Assembly: GCF_017309385.1 (NCBI RefSeq)
Contig: NZ_JAFJMJ010000001.1
Span: 1,798,001-1,862,000, forward strand
Origin: Amycolatopsis sp. 195334CR
GTDB lineage: Bacteria; Actinomycetota; Actinomycetes; Mycobacteriales; Pseudonocardiaceae
Direction: 5' to 3'
DNA: 64,000 bases
A program made the translations under genes and the position numbers. This document shows, piece after piece, positions 44,716-53,429 of the stretch (positions within the stretch are counted from its first letter, which is position 1; each line of letters opens with the position of its first letter). Below the pieces are notes generated by a model. That model was given only the letters and a program-made list of their open reading frames with translations. It was not told the origin of the DNA and ran no database searches.

Positions 44716-46239
44716 ATGAAGATCAACCAGCGTGGCCGGGCGGCGGACCGCAAACGCGGTTGGCAGCTTCTGGAGGCGCCGGCGAACGAGCGACCGCGCA
44801 GATCCGGCCGCCGGGTCGAACGCGGTTCCGAGCCGCGCAGCCGGGCCTGGCAGATCCTCGAGGCGGACACCGGCGAGCAGCCGGCGGTCGCGCAGGACAG
44901 CGCGATCGGGCCCGCCCTGCCGGACGACGCCAGGGTCAACTTCGTGCTCGACCTCGCCCTGCGCATCGGCGAGGTGCAGATGGCCAGCGGCGCGGGCGCC
45001 TCGGACGTCACCGCCACCATCCTGGCGCTGACCTCGGCACTCGGCCTGCCGCACTGCGAGGTCGACGTCATCTTCACCTCGATCACGGTGACCTGCCACC
45101 GCGGTTCCGAGCTCTCGCCGGTGACCGCGCTGCGCGTGGTGCGGGCCCGCGGCCTGGACTACAGCCGCCTCACCGACACCGAGAGCCTGGTGCAGCGGAT
45201 CACCCGCGGCCGCGTCAGCGCCGAGGACGCCTACACCGAACTGCAGGTGATCACCACCCGGCCGCACCCGTACCCCCGCTGGATCTCCACCCTGGCCTGG
45301 GGCGGCATGGCCGCGTTCATCTCCCTGCTGATCGGCGGCGACTGGGCGACCGCGCTGATCGCCTTCGTGATCAGCTCGGTGATCGACCGGGTGGGCAGGC
45401 TGCTCAACCGGTTCGCCCTGCCGTTCTTCTTCCAGCAGGTGGTCGGCGGGTTCGTCGCGACGCTGGCCGCGGTGCTGGTGGTCAACACGAGCTGGCTGCC
45501 GATCGAGAGACCCACCATCGTGGTCGCCGCGGCGATCACCGTGCTGCTGTCCGGGCTGAGCACGGTGTCCGCGGTGCAGGACGCGATCACCGGGTACAAC
45601 GTCACCGCCGCCGGGCGCACCACCGAGGTGGCGATGATGTCCGCCGGGCTGATCACCGGGGTGGCGCTCGCGCTGAACACCGCGCCGCTGTTCGCCATCG
45701 TGCAGAAGACCCCGCCGCCCGCGGTGTACAACAGCACCGCGCTCGACCTGCCGATCATGGTGATCGCCGGGGCCGGCGCGGCCGCCTGCTTCGCCCTGGC
45801 GAGCTACTCGCGGCTGCGGTCGCTGCTGATCGCCGCCGCGGCGGGCGCGGTCGGCAGCCTCGGGTACGGCGTGCTCGGCCTGTTCGGCGCGGACCAGATC
45901 ACCGCCTCCGCGGTCGCGGCCACGCTGGTCGGTTTCTCCGGCGGGGTGCTGGCCCGGCGGTTGAAGGAGACCCCGCTGGTCATCGCGGTCTCCGGGATCA
46001 CGCCGTTGCTGCCGGGGTTGTCCACCTACCGCGGGCTGTACGAGATGGGCGTGTCGCCGGGCGGTGAGCTGGGCACGCTGATGACCGCGGTGGCGGTCGG
46101 CCTGGCGCTGGCCGCGGGCGTGGTGCTCGGCGAGTACTTCGCGCAGCCGGTGCGCACCGGCCTGGGCAGGCTCGAACGGAAGCTGGCCGGCCCCCGGATG
46201 GCGGGCCCGCTGCGGCCCAAGTCCGGCCGCCTGGACTGA
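44716..46239 (+). CDS. thrE: Threonine/serine exporter ThrE family
   Basis: A 507-residue fused ThrE protein. The N-terminal cytoplasmic domain (about 75-190) has FVLDLALRIGEVQMASGAGASDVTATI with the TxxAGAS-like motif and LPHCEVDVIFTSITVTC. The C-terminal part has about ten membrane spans, including GGMAAFISLLIGGDWATALIAFVISSVIDRV and GITPLLPGLSTYRGLYEM. Two-part DUF1212/ThrE_2 fusion as in Corynebacterium ThrE. The first 70 residues are polar, basic and poorly conserved. Confidence 0.9.
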   Translation: MKINQRGRAADRKRGWQLLEAPANERPRRSGRRVERGSEPRSRAWQILEADTGEQPAVAQDSAIGPALPDDARVNFVLDLALRIGEVQMASGAGASDVTATILALTSALGLPHCEVDVIFTSITVTCHRGSELSPVTALRVVRARGLDYSRLTDTESLVQRITRGRVSAEDAYTELQVITTRPHPYPRWISTLAWGGMAAFISLLIGGDWATALIAFVISSVIDRVGRLLNRFALPFFFQQVVGGFVATLAAVLVVNTSWLPIERPTIVVAAAITVLLSGLSTVSAVQDAITGYNVTAAGRTTEVAMMSAGLITGVALALNTAPLFAIVQKTPPPAVYNSTALDLPIMVIAGAGAAACFALASYSRLRSLLIAAAAGAVGSLGYGVLGLFGADQITASAVAATLVGFSGGVLARRLKETPLVIAVSGITPLLPGLSTYRGLYEMGVSPGGELGTLMTAVAVGLALAAGVVLGEYFAQPVRTGLGRLERKLAGPRMAGPLRPKSGRLD

Positions 46240-46240
46240 G

Positions 46241-46400
46241 TGGTCACCACCGGGAGTAATTCGGGGTCTCGACGGCCCAGCTTCCCGCTGGCCGCACCGC
46301 GTCAAGGCCCGAGTACGACTCGGTACGAGGGCCTCGGCGCGGCACGCCCGGCGGAAACCTGGATCCGCCGATACCCACGAATTACTCCCGGTGGCACCCA
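46241..46400 (+). repeat. Dispersed palindromic element, copy 1
   Basis: An intergenic element bounded by 17-bp terminal inverted repeats CCACCGGGAGTAATTCG (46247-46263) and its complement (46378-46394). Inside are a conserved small hairpin CCAGC-TTCCC-GCTGG and the segment GCGGAAACCTGGATCC. A second copy, roughly 80% alike over the core by eye, lies inverted at 61838-62003. It begins immediately after thrE and ends about 90 bp before otsA. It may be a non-autonomous mobile element or a structured RNA. Confidence 0.7.
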
Positions 46401-46488
46401 CACGAAACCGCAAGCCGGGTGATCGGGCGGGACATGTCTCACGTTCTCGCCCGGTCCCCGCCGCGCGGGGCGCGATAGTCTGCGGTGC

Positions 46489-47925
46489 ATGACCGAGCCT
46501 GTCAGCACGGCCGCCGAATTCGTCGTGGTGGCCAACCGGTTGCCGGTGGACCTCGACCGCTCCGCCGACGGGACGCAGCGCTGGACGGCGAGCCCCGGCG
46601 GGCTCGTGTCCGCGCTCGAACCGTTCCTCCGCTCGCGCAAGGGCGCCTGGGTCGGCTGGCCGGGCGTGCCGGACGTGGAGGTCGACGAGTTCTCCGACGA
46701 CGGCTTGGTGCTGCACCCGGTCACGCTCAGTTCCGACGAGGTGGCCGACTACTACGAAGGCTTCTCCAACGCCACGCTGTGGCCCCTCTACCACGACGTG
46801 GTCGCCCGGCCGGTGTTCGACCGGTCGTGGTGGGACAGCTACGTCAAGGTCAACCGCCGGTTCGCCGAGGCCAGCGCGAAGGTGGCCGGCCAGGGCGCGG
46901 TCGTCTGGGTGCAGGACTACCAGCTGCAACTGGTCCCCAGCATGCTCCGCGAACTCCGGCCCGACCTGCGGATCGGCTTCTTCCTGCACATCCCGTTCCC
47001 GCCGGTCGAGCTGTTCATGCAGCTGCCGTGGCGCGCGGAGATCGTGCGCGGGCTGATCGGCGCCGACCTGGTCGGGTTCCACCGACCGGGTGGTGCGCAG
47101 AACTTCCTGTGGCTGGCCCGCCAGCTGATCGGGCTGGAGCCCAGCCGCGGCGCGGTCGGCGTGCGGTCGCGGCCCGGTGTGGTCCAGGTCGGTGACCGGA
47201 CCGTGCGCGTCGGCGCGTTCCCGATCTCCATCGACGCCGCCGGGCTGGACAACCTCGCGCGCACCAGGAAGGTCGCCGAGCGCGCTGCGGAAATCCGCCG
47301 TGACCTGGGCAATCCCAAGACCGTGCTGCTCGGGGTTGACCGCCTCGACTACACCAAGGGCATCGATCTGCGCCTGCAGGCCTTCCACGAACTGCTGCAG
47401 GAGGACCGCGTCAAACCGGAGGACGTGGCGTTCATCCAGCTCGCCACGCCGAGCCGTGAACGGGTCGAGCACTACCAGCGCATGCGCGGTGAGATCGAGC
47501 AGATGGTCGGCCGGATCAACGGGGAGTTCGCCAGGGTCGGTCACCCGGTCGTGCACTATCTGCACCAATCCGTTGACCGAACGGAACTGGCCGCCTTCTT
47601 CTCCGCCGCCGACGTGATGGTGGTGACCCCCTTGCGGGACGGCATGAACCTGGTGTGCAAGGAGTACGTGGCCTGCCGCCACGACCTCGGCGGCACGCTG
47701 GTGCTGTCCGAGTTCGCCGGCGCGGCCGCCGAGTTGAGCAGCGCCTTCCTGGTCAACCCGCATGATCTCGACGGGGTTAAGAGCGCTTTGGCGGCTGCCA
47801 TTACGCTCGACCCGGCCGAGGGAAGACGGAGAATGCGCGCGCTTCGACGTCAGGTCCTCACCCACGACGTCGACCGCTGGGCGCGCTCGTTCCTGGAAGC
47901 ACTCGGGTCCGAGCCCTCCGCCTGA
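46489..47925 (+). CDS. otsA: Trehalose-6-phosphate synthase OtsA
   Basis: A 478-residue GT20 enzyme that joins glucose-6-phosphate and a nucleoside-diphosphate glucose. Signatures: [11 protein letters not shown] (about 12-22), [45 protein letters not shown] and the C-terminal [16 protein letters not shown] with NDP-sugar contacts. It is followed 49 bp later by the phosphatase-trehalase fusion, so the two steps of trehalose synthesis are in one operon. Confidence 0.95.
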   Translation: MTEPVSTAAEFVVVANRLPVDLDRSADGTQRWTASPGGLVSALEPFLRSRKGAWVGWPGVPDVEVDEFSDDGLVLHPVTLSSDEVADYYEGFSNATLWPLYHDVVARPVFDRSWWDSYVKVNRRFAEASAKVAGQGAVVWVQDYQLQLVPSMLRELRPDLRIGFFLHIPFPPVELFMQLPWRAEIVRGLIGADLVGFHRPGGAQNFLWLARQLIGLEPSRGAVGVRSRPGVVQVGDRTVRVGAFPISIDAAGLDNLARTRKVAERAAEIRRDLGNPKTVLLGVDRLDYTKGIDLRLQAFHELLQEDRVKPEDVAFIQLATPSRERVEHYQRMRGEIEQMVGRINGEFARVGHPVVHYLHQSVDRTELAAFFSAADVMVVTPLRDGMNLVCKEYVACRHDLGGTLVLSEFAGAAAELSSAFLVNPHDLDGVKSALAAAITLDPAEGRRRMRALRRQVLTHDVDRWARSFLEALGSEPSA

Positions 47926-47974
47926 GAAACTCTCCCAACTCCCATACCCCACGTACTTGCTCCTAGGAGGAGTG

Positions 47975-50503
47975 TTGACCGCCGAGGCCCTGCCCGCCGA
48001 GCTGCGGCGTGCGATCGTGCAGATCGCGCGGACGCCGCGCTTGCTGGTCGCCTGCGACTACGACGGCACGCTGGCTCCGATCACGTCCAACCCGGACGAG
48101 GCCCGCCCACTTCCCGAATCGGTCGGTGCCCTGCGATCACTTGCCGGCCTGCACGAAACCACCACCGCGGTCATCTCCGGCCGCGCGCTGCGCGATCTCG
48201 CCACGCTGTCCCGGCTCCCGGCCGAAGTCCACCTGGTGGGCAGCCACGGCTCGGAGTTCGACATCGGTTTTGTGCACGCGCTCGACGCGAAGGCCCGCGA
48301 ACTGCACCGCAGACTCGAAACCGAGCTGGAACAGCTGGTGCTCGATGTTCCAGGTGTTTCCCTGGAAGTGAAGCCGGCCAGCATCGCCGTGCACGTGCGC
48401 CGCGCCGAGTACGACGCCGGGCGCCGCGTGCTCGCCGATGTCCACAATGGACCATGCACCTGGCCGGGGGTGACCACCACCGACGGCAAGGAGGTGGTCG
48501 AGCTGGCGGTGGTGCAGACGGACAAGGGCCGGGCCCTGGACACCCTGCGCCACCAGGTGAACGCCACCGCCGCGGTGTTCCTCGGCGACGACGTCACCGA
48601 CGAAAAGGCCTTCGCCCGGTTGTCCGGCCCCGACCTCGGGGTCAAGGTCGGTGACGGGGAAAGCCTTGCCGCCTACCGGGTTCCGGACACCGTCGACGTG
48701 GCGACCGTGCTCGCCTTCCTGCTCGAAGAGCGGCGCCACTGGCTCTACGGCGAGCAGGCACCGCCGATCGAGCGCATCTCCATGCTGGCCAGCGAGCGCT
48801 CGGTCGCGCTGCTCACCCCGGACGCCAAGCTGACCTGGCTGTGCCACCCCGGGCCCGACGCGCCCGCGGTGTTCGCCGACCTGCTCGGCGGCCCCGGGGC
48901 CGGCCACTTCTCGATCAAACCGCACCGCAACGGCCTGCCGCTGGGCCAGCGCTACCTGCCGAACACGATGACCGTGGAGACGCGCTGGTCGCGGCTGCTG
49001 GTCACGGACTACCTCGAACCGGACAGCCCGCAGCACCGCACCGACATCGTCCGGGTGATCTCCGGCGAGACCGCGGCGCAGGTGGTCTTCGCGCCGCGGC
49101 CCGAATTCGGCGGCGTGCCGGTGCGCCTGGTCACCGAGGAGGACGGGCTGCGGGTGCTGGGCACCTCGGAGCCGATCGTGCTGCGTGCGCCGGGCGTGCG
49201 CTGGGAGATCAACTCCGACGGCATGCACGACACCGCGGTCGCGCTGGTCGAGCCCCGCCCGGAGCGCCCGGTGATCCTCGAACTCCGTTGCGGCACCACG
49301 GATCTCGGCCCGCACGAACTGTCCGAAATGGACCGCCGGGCCCGGGCCGGGGCGTACTGGAGCGACTGGGCGGCCACCCTGAAGGTGCCGACCGTGCAGC
49401 CGGAACTGGTGTCGCGCTCGGCGCTGACCCTGCGCGGGCTGTGCAACACCGACAGCGGCGGCGTGCTCGCGGCGGCGACCACCTCGCTGCCGGAGGAGAT
49501 CGGCGGCGTCCGCAACTGGGACTACCGCTACTGCTGGATCCGCGACGCCGCGATGACCGTGCGCGAACTGGTCTCGCTCGGCTCGCTGGACGAGGCCGAC
49601 GGTTACCTGCGCTGGCTGCACGGGGTGCTGGCCACGCTGGCCGGCCCGGAGCGGCTCCACCCGCTGTACACCCTGTCCGGCAGCGTGATCGGTGCCGAAG
49701 CGGTGATCGAGTCGCTGCCCGGTTACGCCGGTTCGCGGCCGGTCCGCGTCGGCAACCTGGCGAACCACCAGGTGCAGCTGGACGTGTTCGGCCCGGTGGT
49801 CGAGCTGGTGGTCACCCTGGCCGAGACGCGCGGTGAGCTGCGCGACCAGGACTGGCAGATGGTGCGGGCGATGGCCGAGGCGGTCACCCGGCGCTGGAAC
49901 GAGCCGGACCACGGCATCTGGGAGGAGCGCCACGTGCCGCGGCACCGGGTGTACTCCCGGGTGATGGGCTGGGTGACCATCGACCGCGCGATCAAGCTCG
50001 GCGAGATCTACGACCGGGAGATCCCGGCGGGCTGGCCGGAGCTGCGCGACACCATCGCCGCCGACGTGCTCGAGCACGGCTGGAACGACGAGGTGCAGGC
50101 GTTCACCACCGCCTACGACGGCACCGACCTGGACGCGGCCTCGCTCTTCGTCGGGCTGACCGGCCTGATCGACCCCAGCGACCAGCGGTTCCAGTCGACC
50201 GTGACGGCGATCGAGGCCGAGCTGCGCAGCGGCTCCACGGTCTACCGCTACCACCGCGACGACGGCCTGCCCGGCAGCGAGGGCGGCTTCCACATCTGCG
50301 CCGCGTGGCTGGTCGAGGCCTACCTGCTGACCGGCCGCCGCACCGAGGCCGAGGAGCTGTTCGAGCAGCTGGTCGACGCCGCGGGCCCGACCGGTCTGCT
50401 GCCCGAGCAGTACGACCCGATCGCCGAGCGCTCGCTGGGGAACCACCCGCAGGCGTACTCGCACATCGGGCTCATCCGGTGCGCGAACCTGCTCGCCCAG
50501 TGA
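47975..50503 (+). CDS. otsB: Trehalose-6-phosphate phosphatase fused to a GH15 trehalase/glucoamylase
   Basis: An 842-residue fusion. Residues 1-245 are an OtsB HAD phosphatase: LVACDYDGTLAPI (catalytic DYDGT), VISGRALRDL and VFLGDDVTDEKAF. Residues 255-842 are a GH15 domain of the trehalase type: GGVRNWDYRYCWIRDAAMTV, VGNLANHQVQLDVFG and the late EQYDP with the presumed base glutamate. Start TTG 47975 is set by AGGAGG; GTG 47972 is an in-frame alternative. The halves would make and then cleave trehalose, unless the GH15 half has another glucan substrate. The 3' end overlaps the convergent DHFR-like gene by 32 bp. Confidence 0.9.
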   Translation: MTAEALPAELRRAIVQIARTPRLLVACDYDGTLAPITSNPDEARPLPESVGALRSLAGLHETTTAVISGRALRDLATLSRLPAEVHLVGSHGSEFDIGFVHALDAKARELHRRLETELEQLVLDVPGVSLEVKPASIAVHVRRAEYDAGRRVLADVHNGPCTWPGVTTTDGKEVVELAVVQTDKGRALDTLRHQVNATAAVFLGDDVTDEKAFARLSGPDLGVKVGDGESLAAYRVPDTVDVATVLAFLLEERRHWLYGEQAPPIERISMLASERSVALLTPDAKLTWLCHPGPDAPAVFADLLGGPGAGHFSIKPHRNGLPLGQRYLPNTMTVETRWSRLLVTDYLEPDSPQHRTDIVRVISGETAAQVVFAPRPEFGGVPVRLVTEEDGLRVLGTSEPIVLRAPGVRWEINSDGMHDTAVALVEPRPERPVILELRCGTTDLGPHELSEMDRRARAGAYWSDWAATLKVPTVQPELVSRSALTLRGLCNTDSGGVLAAATTSLPEEIGGVRNWDYRYCWIRDAAMTVRELVSLGSLDEADGYLRWLHGVLATLAGPERLHPLYTLSGSVIGAEAVIESLPGYAGSRPVRVGNLANHQVQLDVFGPVVELVVTLAETRGELRDQDWQMVRAMAEAVTRRWNEPDHGIWEERHVPRHRVYSRVMGWVTIDRAIKLGEIYDREIPAGWPELRDTIAADVLEHGWNDEVQAFTTAYDGTDLDAASLFVGLTGLIDPSDQRFQSTVTAIEAELRSGSTVYRYHRDDGLPGSEGGFHICAAWLVEAYLLTGRRTEAEELFEQLVDAAGPTGLLPEQYDPIAERSLGNHPQAYSHIGLIRCANLLAQ

Positions 50504-51101
50504 CGCGATAGGTCAGGTGGGTGATCGCGGTCGCCGACCGCGACTCCACCTGCGCCAGCTCCAGCGCCGGGACCCCGTCGAACAGGCGGGTCCCGGCGCC
50601 GAGCGTGAACGGCACGACGTGCAACCGCAGCTCGTCGACCAGCCCGGCGGTGAGGTACTGGTTGATGGTGGTCGCACCGCCGAGGATCAGCACGTCGCCG
50701 TCACCGGCCGCCGCGCGGGCCCGCGCCAGCGCGGACTCGATGCCGTCGGTGACGAAGTAGTAGGTGGTGCCGCCCCGCATCGGCTGCGGTTCGCGGGCGT
50801 GCCCGGTGAGCACGTAGACCGGCGCGTGGAACGGCGGGTCCTCGCCCCACCAGCCGTTCCACGGCCGGTCCCACTCGCCGCGCACGGGACCGAACATGTT
50901 GCGCCCCATGATGAACGCGCTGCCCGCCGCCAGTCTCTCGAGCTCCGCCCGGTTCTCGTCCGGTGTGTCGAACATCCAGGCGTGCAGGCGGTCGCCCGTG
51001 CCGTCCCCGCCGTCGGTGCCGAACGGGCGGTCCTCGGTCTGGTCGAGCCCGGCCGAGTACCCGTCCGCCGAAACGGTGATGTCGCAGATGAGCCTGCCCA
51101 T
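50472..51101 (-). CDS. Dihydrofolate-reductase-like (RibD C-terminal) family protein
   Basis: A 209-residue DHFR/RibD-C-fold reductase of the YyaP type: GRLICDITVSADGYSAG (about 2-18), FIMGRNMFGPVRGEW, VYVLTGHAREP and VLILGGATTINQYLTAGLVDELRLHVVPFTLGAG. These proteins use NADPH but their substrates are generally unknown. ATG 51101 has GGAGG upstream. It is convergent with the otsB fusion gene. Confidence 0.9.
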   Translation of the reverse strand: MGRLICDITVSADGYSAGLDQTEDRPFGTDGGDGTGDRLHAWMFDTPDENRAELERLAAGSAFIMGRNMFGPVRGEWDRPWNGWWGEDPPFHAPVYVLTGHAREPQPMRGGTTYYFVTDGIESALARARAAAGDGDVLILGGATTINQYLTAGLVDELRLHVVPFTLGAGTRLFDGVPALELAQVESRSATAITHLTYRVTGRAGSRTG

Positions 51102-51116
51102 GGTGGCCTCCTCGTG

Positions 51117-51174
51117 GCGATGAGCTTTGCCGCTCGTACCGGGGCAGACCCGGCCAGGCGGCAAAACTCATCGC
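51117..51174 (-). terminator. Hairpin between moaD-like and DHFR-like genes
   Basis: 17-bp arms (51117-51133 and 51158-51174) with one mismatch; the arm includes GATGAG and TTTGCCGC. It is positioned 5 bp past the MoaD-like stop on the minus strand and 16 bp before the DHFR-like start. A transcription terminator is likely. Confidence 0.6.
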
Positions 51175-51178
51175 TGCC

Positions 51179-51451
51179 TCAGCCGCCGGCCACCGAGGGG
51201 ATGATCATCAGCTCGGTACCGGCGGAGAGCGGGGTGTCGGCACCGGCGAGCCGGCGGCACTCCTCGCCGTCGACGTAGAAGTTGACGTACCGCCGCAGCG
51301 CGCCCGACTCGTCCCGCAGCCGCCGTTCCAGCGCGGGGTAGCGGGCACGCAGCTCGTCGAGCACCGCGGTGATGGTGGCGCCGCCGACCTCCAGCACGGT
51401 CTGGTCGCCGGCGATCGGGCGCAGCATCGACGGCAGGTGGACCTTGGCCAC
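51179..51451 (-). CDS. MoaD/ThiS-family sulfur-carrier-like protein
   Basis: A 90-residue beta-grasp protein ending in the required di-glycine (PSVAGG). LRPIAGDQTVLEVGGATITAVLDELRARYPALERRL and LSAGTELMIIPSVAGG match MoaD/ThiS. The C-terminal glycines suggest it is adenylated and carries sulfur for a cofactor, thiamine or natural product pathway. It starts at GTG 51451 directly after the BNR-repeat gene stop. No E1-like gene (MoeB/ThiF) is in the window, so its activating enzyme is elsewhere. Confidence 0.9.
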   Translation of the reverse strand: MAKVHLPSMLRPIAGDQTVLEVGGATITAVLDELRARYPALERRLRDESGALRRYVNFYVDGEECRRLAGADTPLSAGTELMIIPSVAGG

Positions 51452-52531
51452 CTAGATCACCGCGGCCCGCACGCAGAGCACGTCCGGCAGGTGCTCGACC
51501 ACGCGCTGCCAGTTGTCGCCCTCGTCGGCGCTGGCCCAGACCTCGCCGGAGCGCGAGCCGAAGTACACCCCGGCCGGGTCGGCGTCGTCCACGCACATCG
51601 CGTCCCGCAGCACCGCCGAGTAGAAGCCGCTGTCCGGCAGCCCGCCGGACAGCTCGGTCCAGCTGCCGCCGCCGTCCTCGCTGCGGTACACCCGGCAGCG
51701 GCCGTCCGGCGGGAAGCGGTGCTCGTCGGCCTGCAGCGGGAAGTTGTAGACCACCTCGGGCTTGTGCGGGTGCACCACCATGGCGAAGCCGAAGTCCGAC
51801 GGCAGCCCGTCGGCGATCGACTGCCAGCTCTTCGCGTGGTCGTCGCTGCGGTAGACGCCGTGGTGGTTCTGCGCGAACAGCGTGTCCGGGTGGGCCGGGT
51901 GCCGCGCCACCTTGTGCACGCACTGGCCGAACTCCGGGTACTCCTCCGGCAGGAACTTGACGTGGATGCCCTGGTTGGCCGGGTTCCAGGTGGCCCCGCC
52001 GTCGGTGGTGTCGTAGACGCCGCCGGTGGACATCGCCACGGTGACCCGCTGCGGCTCGGTCGGGTGGGGCAGCACGGTGTGGATGGCCATGCCGCCGAAC
52101 CCGGGCGTCCACTGTGGACGATGGGGGTGGTCCCAGAGGCCGCGGACCAGCTCGAAGGACCGGCCGCCGTCGGCCGAGCGGAACAACGCGGACGGCTCGA
52201 CCCCGGCGTAGACCACGTCCGGCTCGGGCGCGGGGGTGAGCTGCCAGACCCGCGCCAGCGCGGCGCCGGTGTCCTCCGGGAAGGCGATCGGCGCCCGCTC
52301 CGGCTCCTGCCAGGTGGCGCCGAGGTCGTCGCTGGTGGCCACGCCCGGCCCCCAGTGCTCACTGGTCACCCCGGCGAGCAGGCGGGGCGATCCGGAGCGG
52401 GTGTCGATCGCCAGCGCGTAGATGTCGGTCATCGGCAGGTGCGGGCCGGTGACCGTCCAGTCGGCGCGCGAGTTCGAGCTCCTCGCCAGCCAGAGCCCCT
52501 TGCGCGTGCCGATCGCGAGCAGCGCTTCCAT
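51452..52531 (-). CDS. BNR/sortilin-type beta-propeller protein
   Basis: A 359-residue predicted cytoplasmic beta-propeller. Repeats of the type SxDxGxTW occur as VATSDDLGATWQ, LFRSADGGRSFE, YDTTDGGATWN, YRSDDHAKSWQ, YRSEDGGGSWTE and WASADEGDNWQR, spaced by about 45-60 residues. No signal peptide: it starts MEALLAIGTRKGLWLA. Known as WD40/YVTN/BNR-like or exo-alpha-sialidase-like in annotations, but enzyme residues for sialidase are not evident. It is tightly coupled to the MoaD-like gene. The start ATG 52531 has GGGAGG upstream. Confidence 0.88.
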   Translation of the reverse strand: MEALLAIGTRKGLWLARSSNSRADWTVTGPHLPMTDIYALAIDTRSGSPRLLAGVTSEHWGPGVATSDDLGATWQEPERAPIAFPEDTGAALARVWQLTPAPEPDVVYAGVEPSALFRSADGGRSFELVRGLWDHPHRPQWTPGFGGMAIHTVLPHPTEPQRVTVAMSTGGVYDTTDGGATWNPANQGIHVKFLPEEYPEFGQCVHKVARHPAHPDTLFAQNHHGVYRSDDHAKSWQSIADGLPSDFGFAMVVHPHKPEVVYNFPLQADEHRFPPDGRCRVYRSEDGGGSWTELSGGLPDSGFYSAVLRDAMCVDDADPAGVYFGSRSGEVWASADEGDNWQRVVEHLPDVLCVRAAVI

Positions 52532-52592
52532 CAGATGCCTCCCTGTGTGGTTCGGATCACAGCGGGAGAGCTTACGCGCGGGGACCGACAAA

Positions 52593-52637
52593 ACCCGGGC
52601 GCCGGAGTTCGCCGGAAGCTAACCACGGCGCCCGGGT
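52593..52637 (-). terminator. Hairpin terminator after the C39 peptidase gene
   Basis: 11-bp arms ACCCGGGCGCC (52593-52603) and GGCGCCCGGGT (52627-52637), 36 bp past the stop of the minus-strand peptidase gene. It ends that transcript before the BNR gene start region. Confidence 0.6.
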
Positions 52638-52672
52638 GCTGTCGAGCAATTTCACCCCAGCCTGAAACTGTG

Positions 52673-53323
52673 CTACGCGGAATACCCCTTTGGCGGAATG
52701 AGCGTCGCCAATTGGTTGAAGGTGAGCCAGTAGACGCCCTGGCTGAAACCGGCTGAATCGGCGATCTTCACCGTCATGTTGTCACTGTTGTAACCGGTCA
52801 CGGTGAAGTAGTGGTAAACGGTGTAGTTGGGGTAGCCGGGCGGGTGGTTGTTCGCCGGGGCGACGATGTTCGCCACGATCGGGTAATTGTTGTTGATGTC
52901 CAGCACGATGTCGCGCCAGAGCAGGTCGCGCTGGGCCTGCGTCGGCGGGTCGTTGGGCATCTCCTTGGTCTCGTACCAGCCGGTGCCGAGGTTGTTGTTG
53001 AGCACCCTGGTGACCTGGCCGATGTGGTCGGTTCCGCCGGTGTGCGTGGGAAGTTGCTGGGCCAGGCTGGCCTGCGTCGGCGGGTTGGCCATGCGTGCGG
53101 ACAGCGCCATCCTGGTCGCCGCCGGACCGCACCAGTAGCCGGTCTGCTGCCATTCGTGCCGCACGTTGAGTTCGACGACGGCGGGCAGCTGGGAAATGTC
53201 GATCTCGGCCGTTTCGGCCGGGCGGGAAGCCGGCGCCGCGGGGGCGGCGTAGGCGAGTGCGGGAGCGGTGCTGATTCCGGCGACCACGGCGGTGAGGACA
53301 GCGAGAAGCCTTCGTCTCAACAT
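52673..53323 (-). CDS. Secreted C39-like cysteine peptidase (paralogue 1)
   Basis: A 216-residue secreted protein. The signal peptide is about 1-26 (LLAVLTAVVAGISTAPALAYA). The catalytic cysteine is Cys65 in QQTGYWCGPAAT, the histidine in YHYFTVTGYNS (about 180-190) and the aspartate in VKIADSAGF. This C39-like/papain-fold type is common among secreted actinobacterial proteins. NDPPTQAQRDLLWRDIVLDINNNYP is shared almost word for word with the next gene upstream. ATG 53323 is preferred over an open frame to 53368. Confidence 0.85.
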   Translation of the reverse strand: MLRRRLLAVLTAVVAGISTAPALAYAAPAAPASRPAETAEIDISQLPAVVELNVRHEWQQTGYWCGPAATRMALSARMANPPTQASLAQQLPTHTGGTDHIGQVTRVLNNNLGTGWYETKEMPNDPPTQAQRDLLWRDIVLDINNNYPIVANIVAPANNHPPGYPNYTVYHYFTVTGYNSDNMTVKIADSAGFSQGVYWLTFNQLATLIPPKGYSA

Positions 53324-53429
53324 TTCGGAGTTTCCTTCCCCAGTGCGTTGGCGGTTGGTTTCCGTCACACGGGAGAAATAGTCCGGAAAATTGTGACTCC
53401 TGTCAACGCCCGCCGTGGTCGCGCGGAAA

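Noticed and set aside
46247..46394. Insertion sequence based on terminal inverted repeats
   Set aside because: No transposase frame inside the 148-bp element; kept as a dispersed repeat of unknown nature.
44662..47952. A 1096-codon minus-strand open frame
   Set aside because: It is antisense to thrE and otsA, both clearly coding, and its translation is low complexity.
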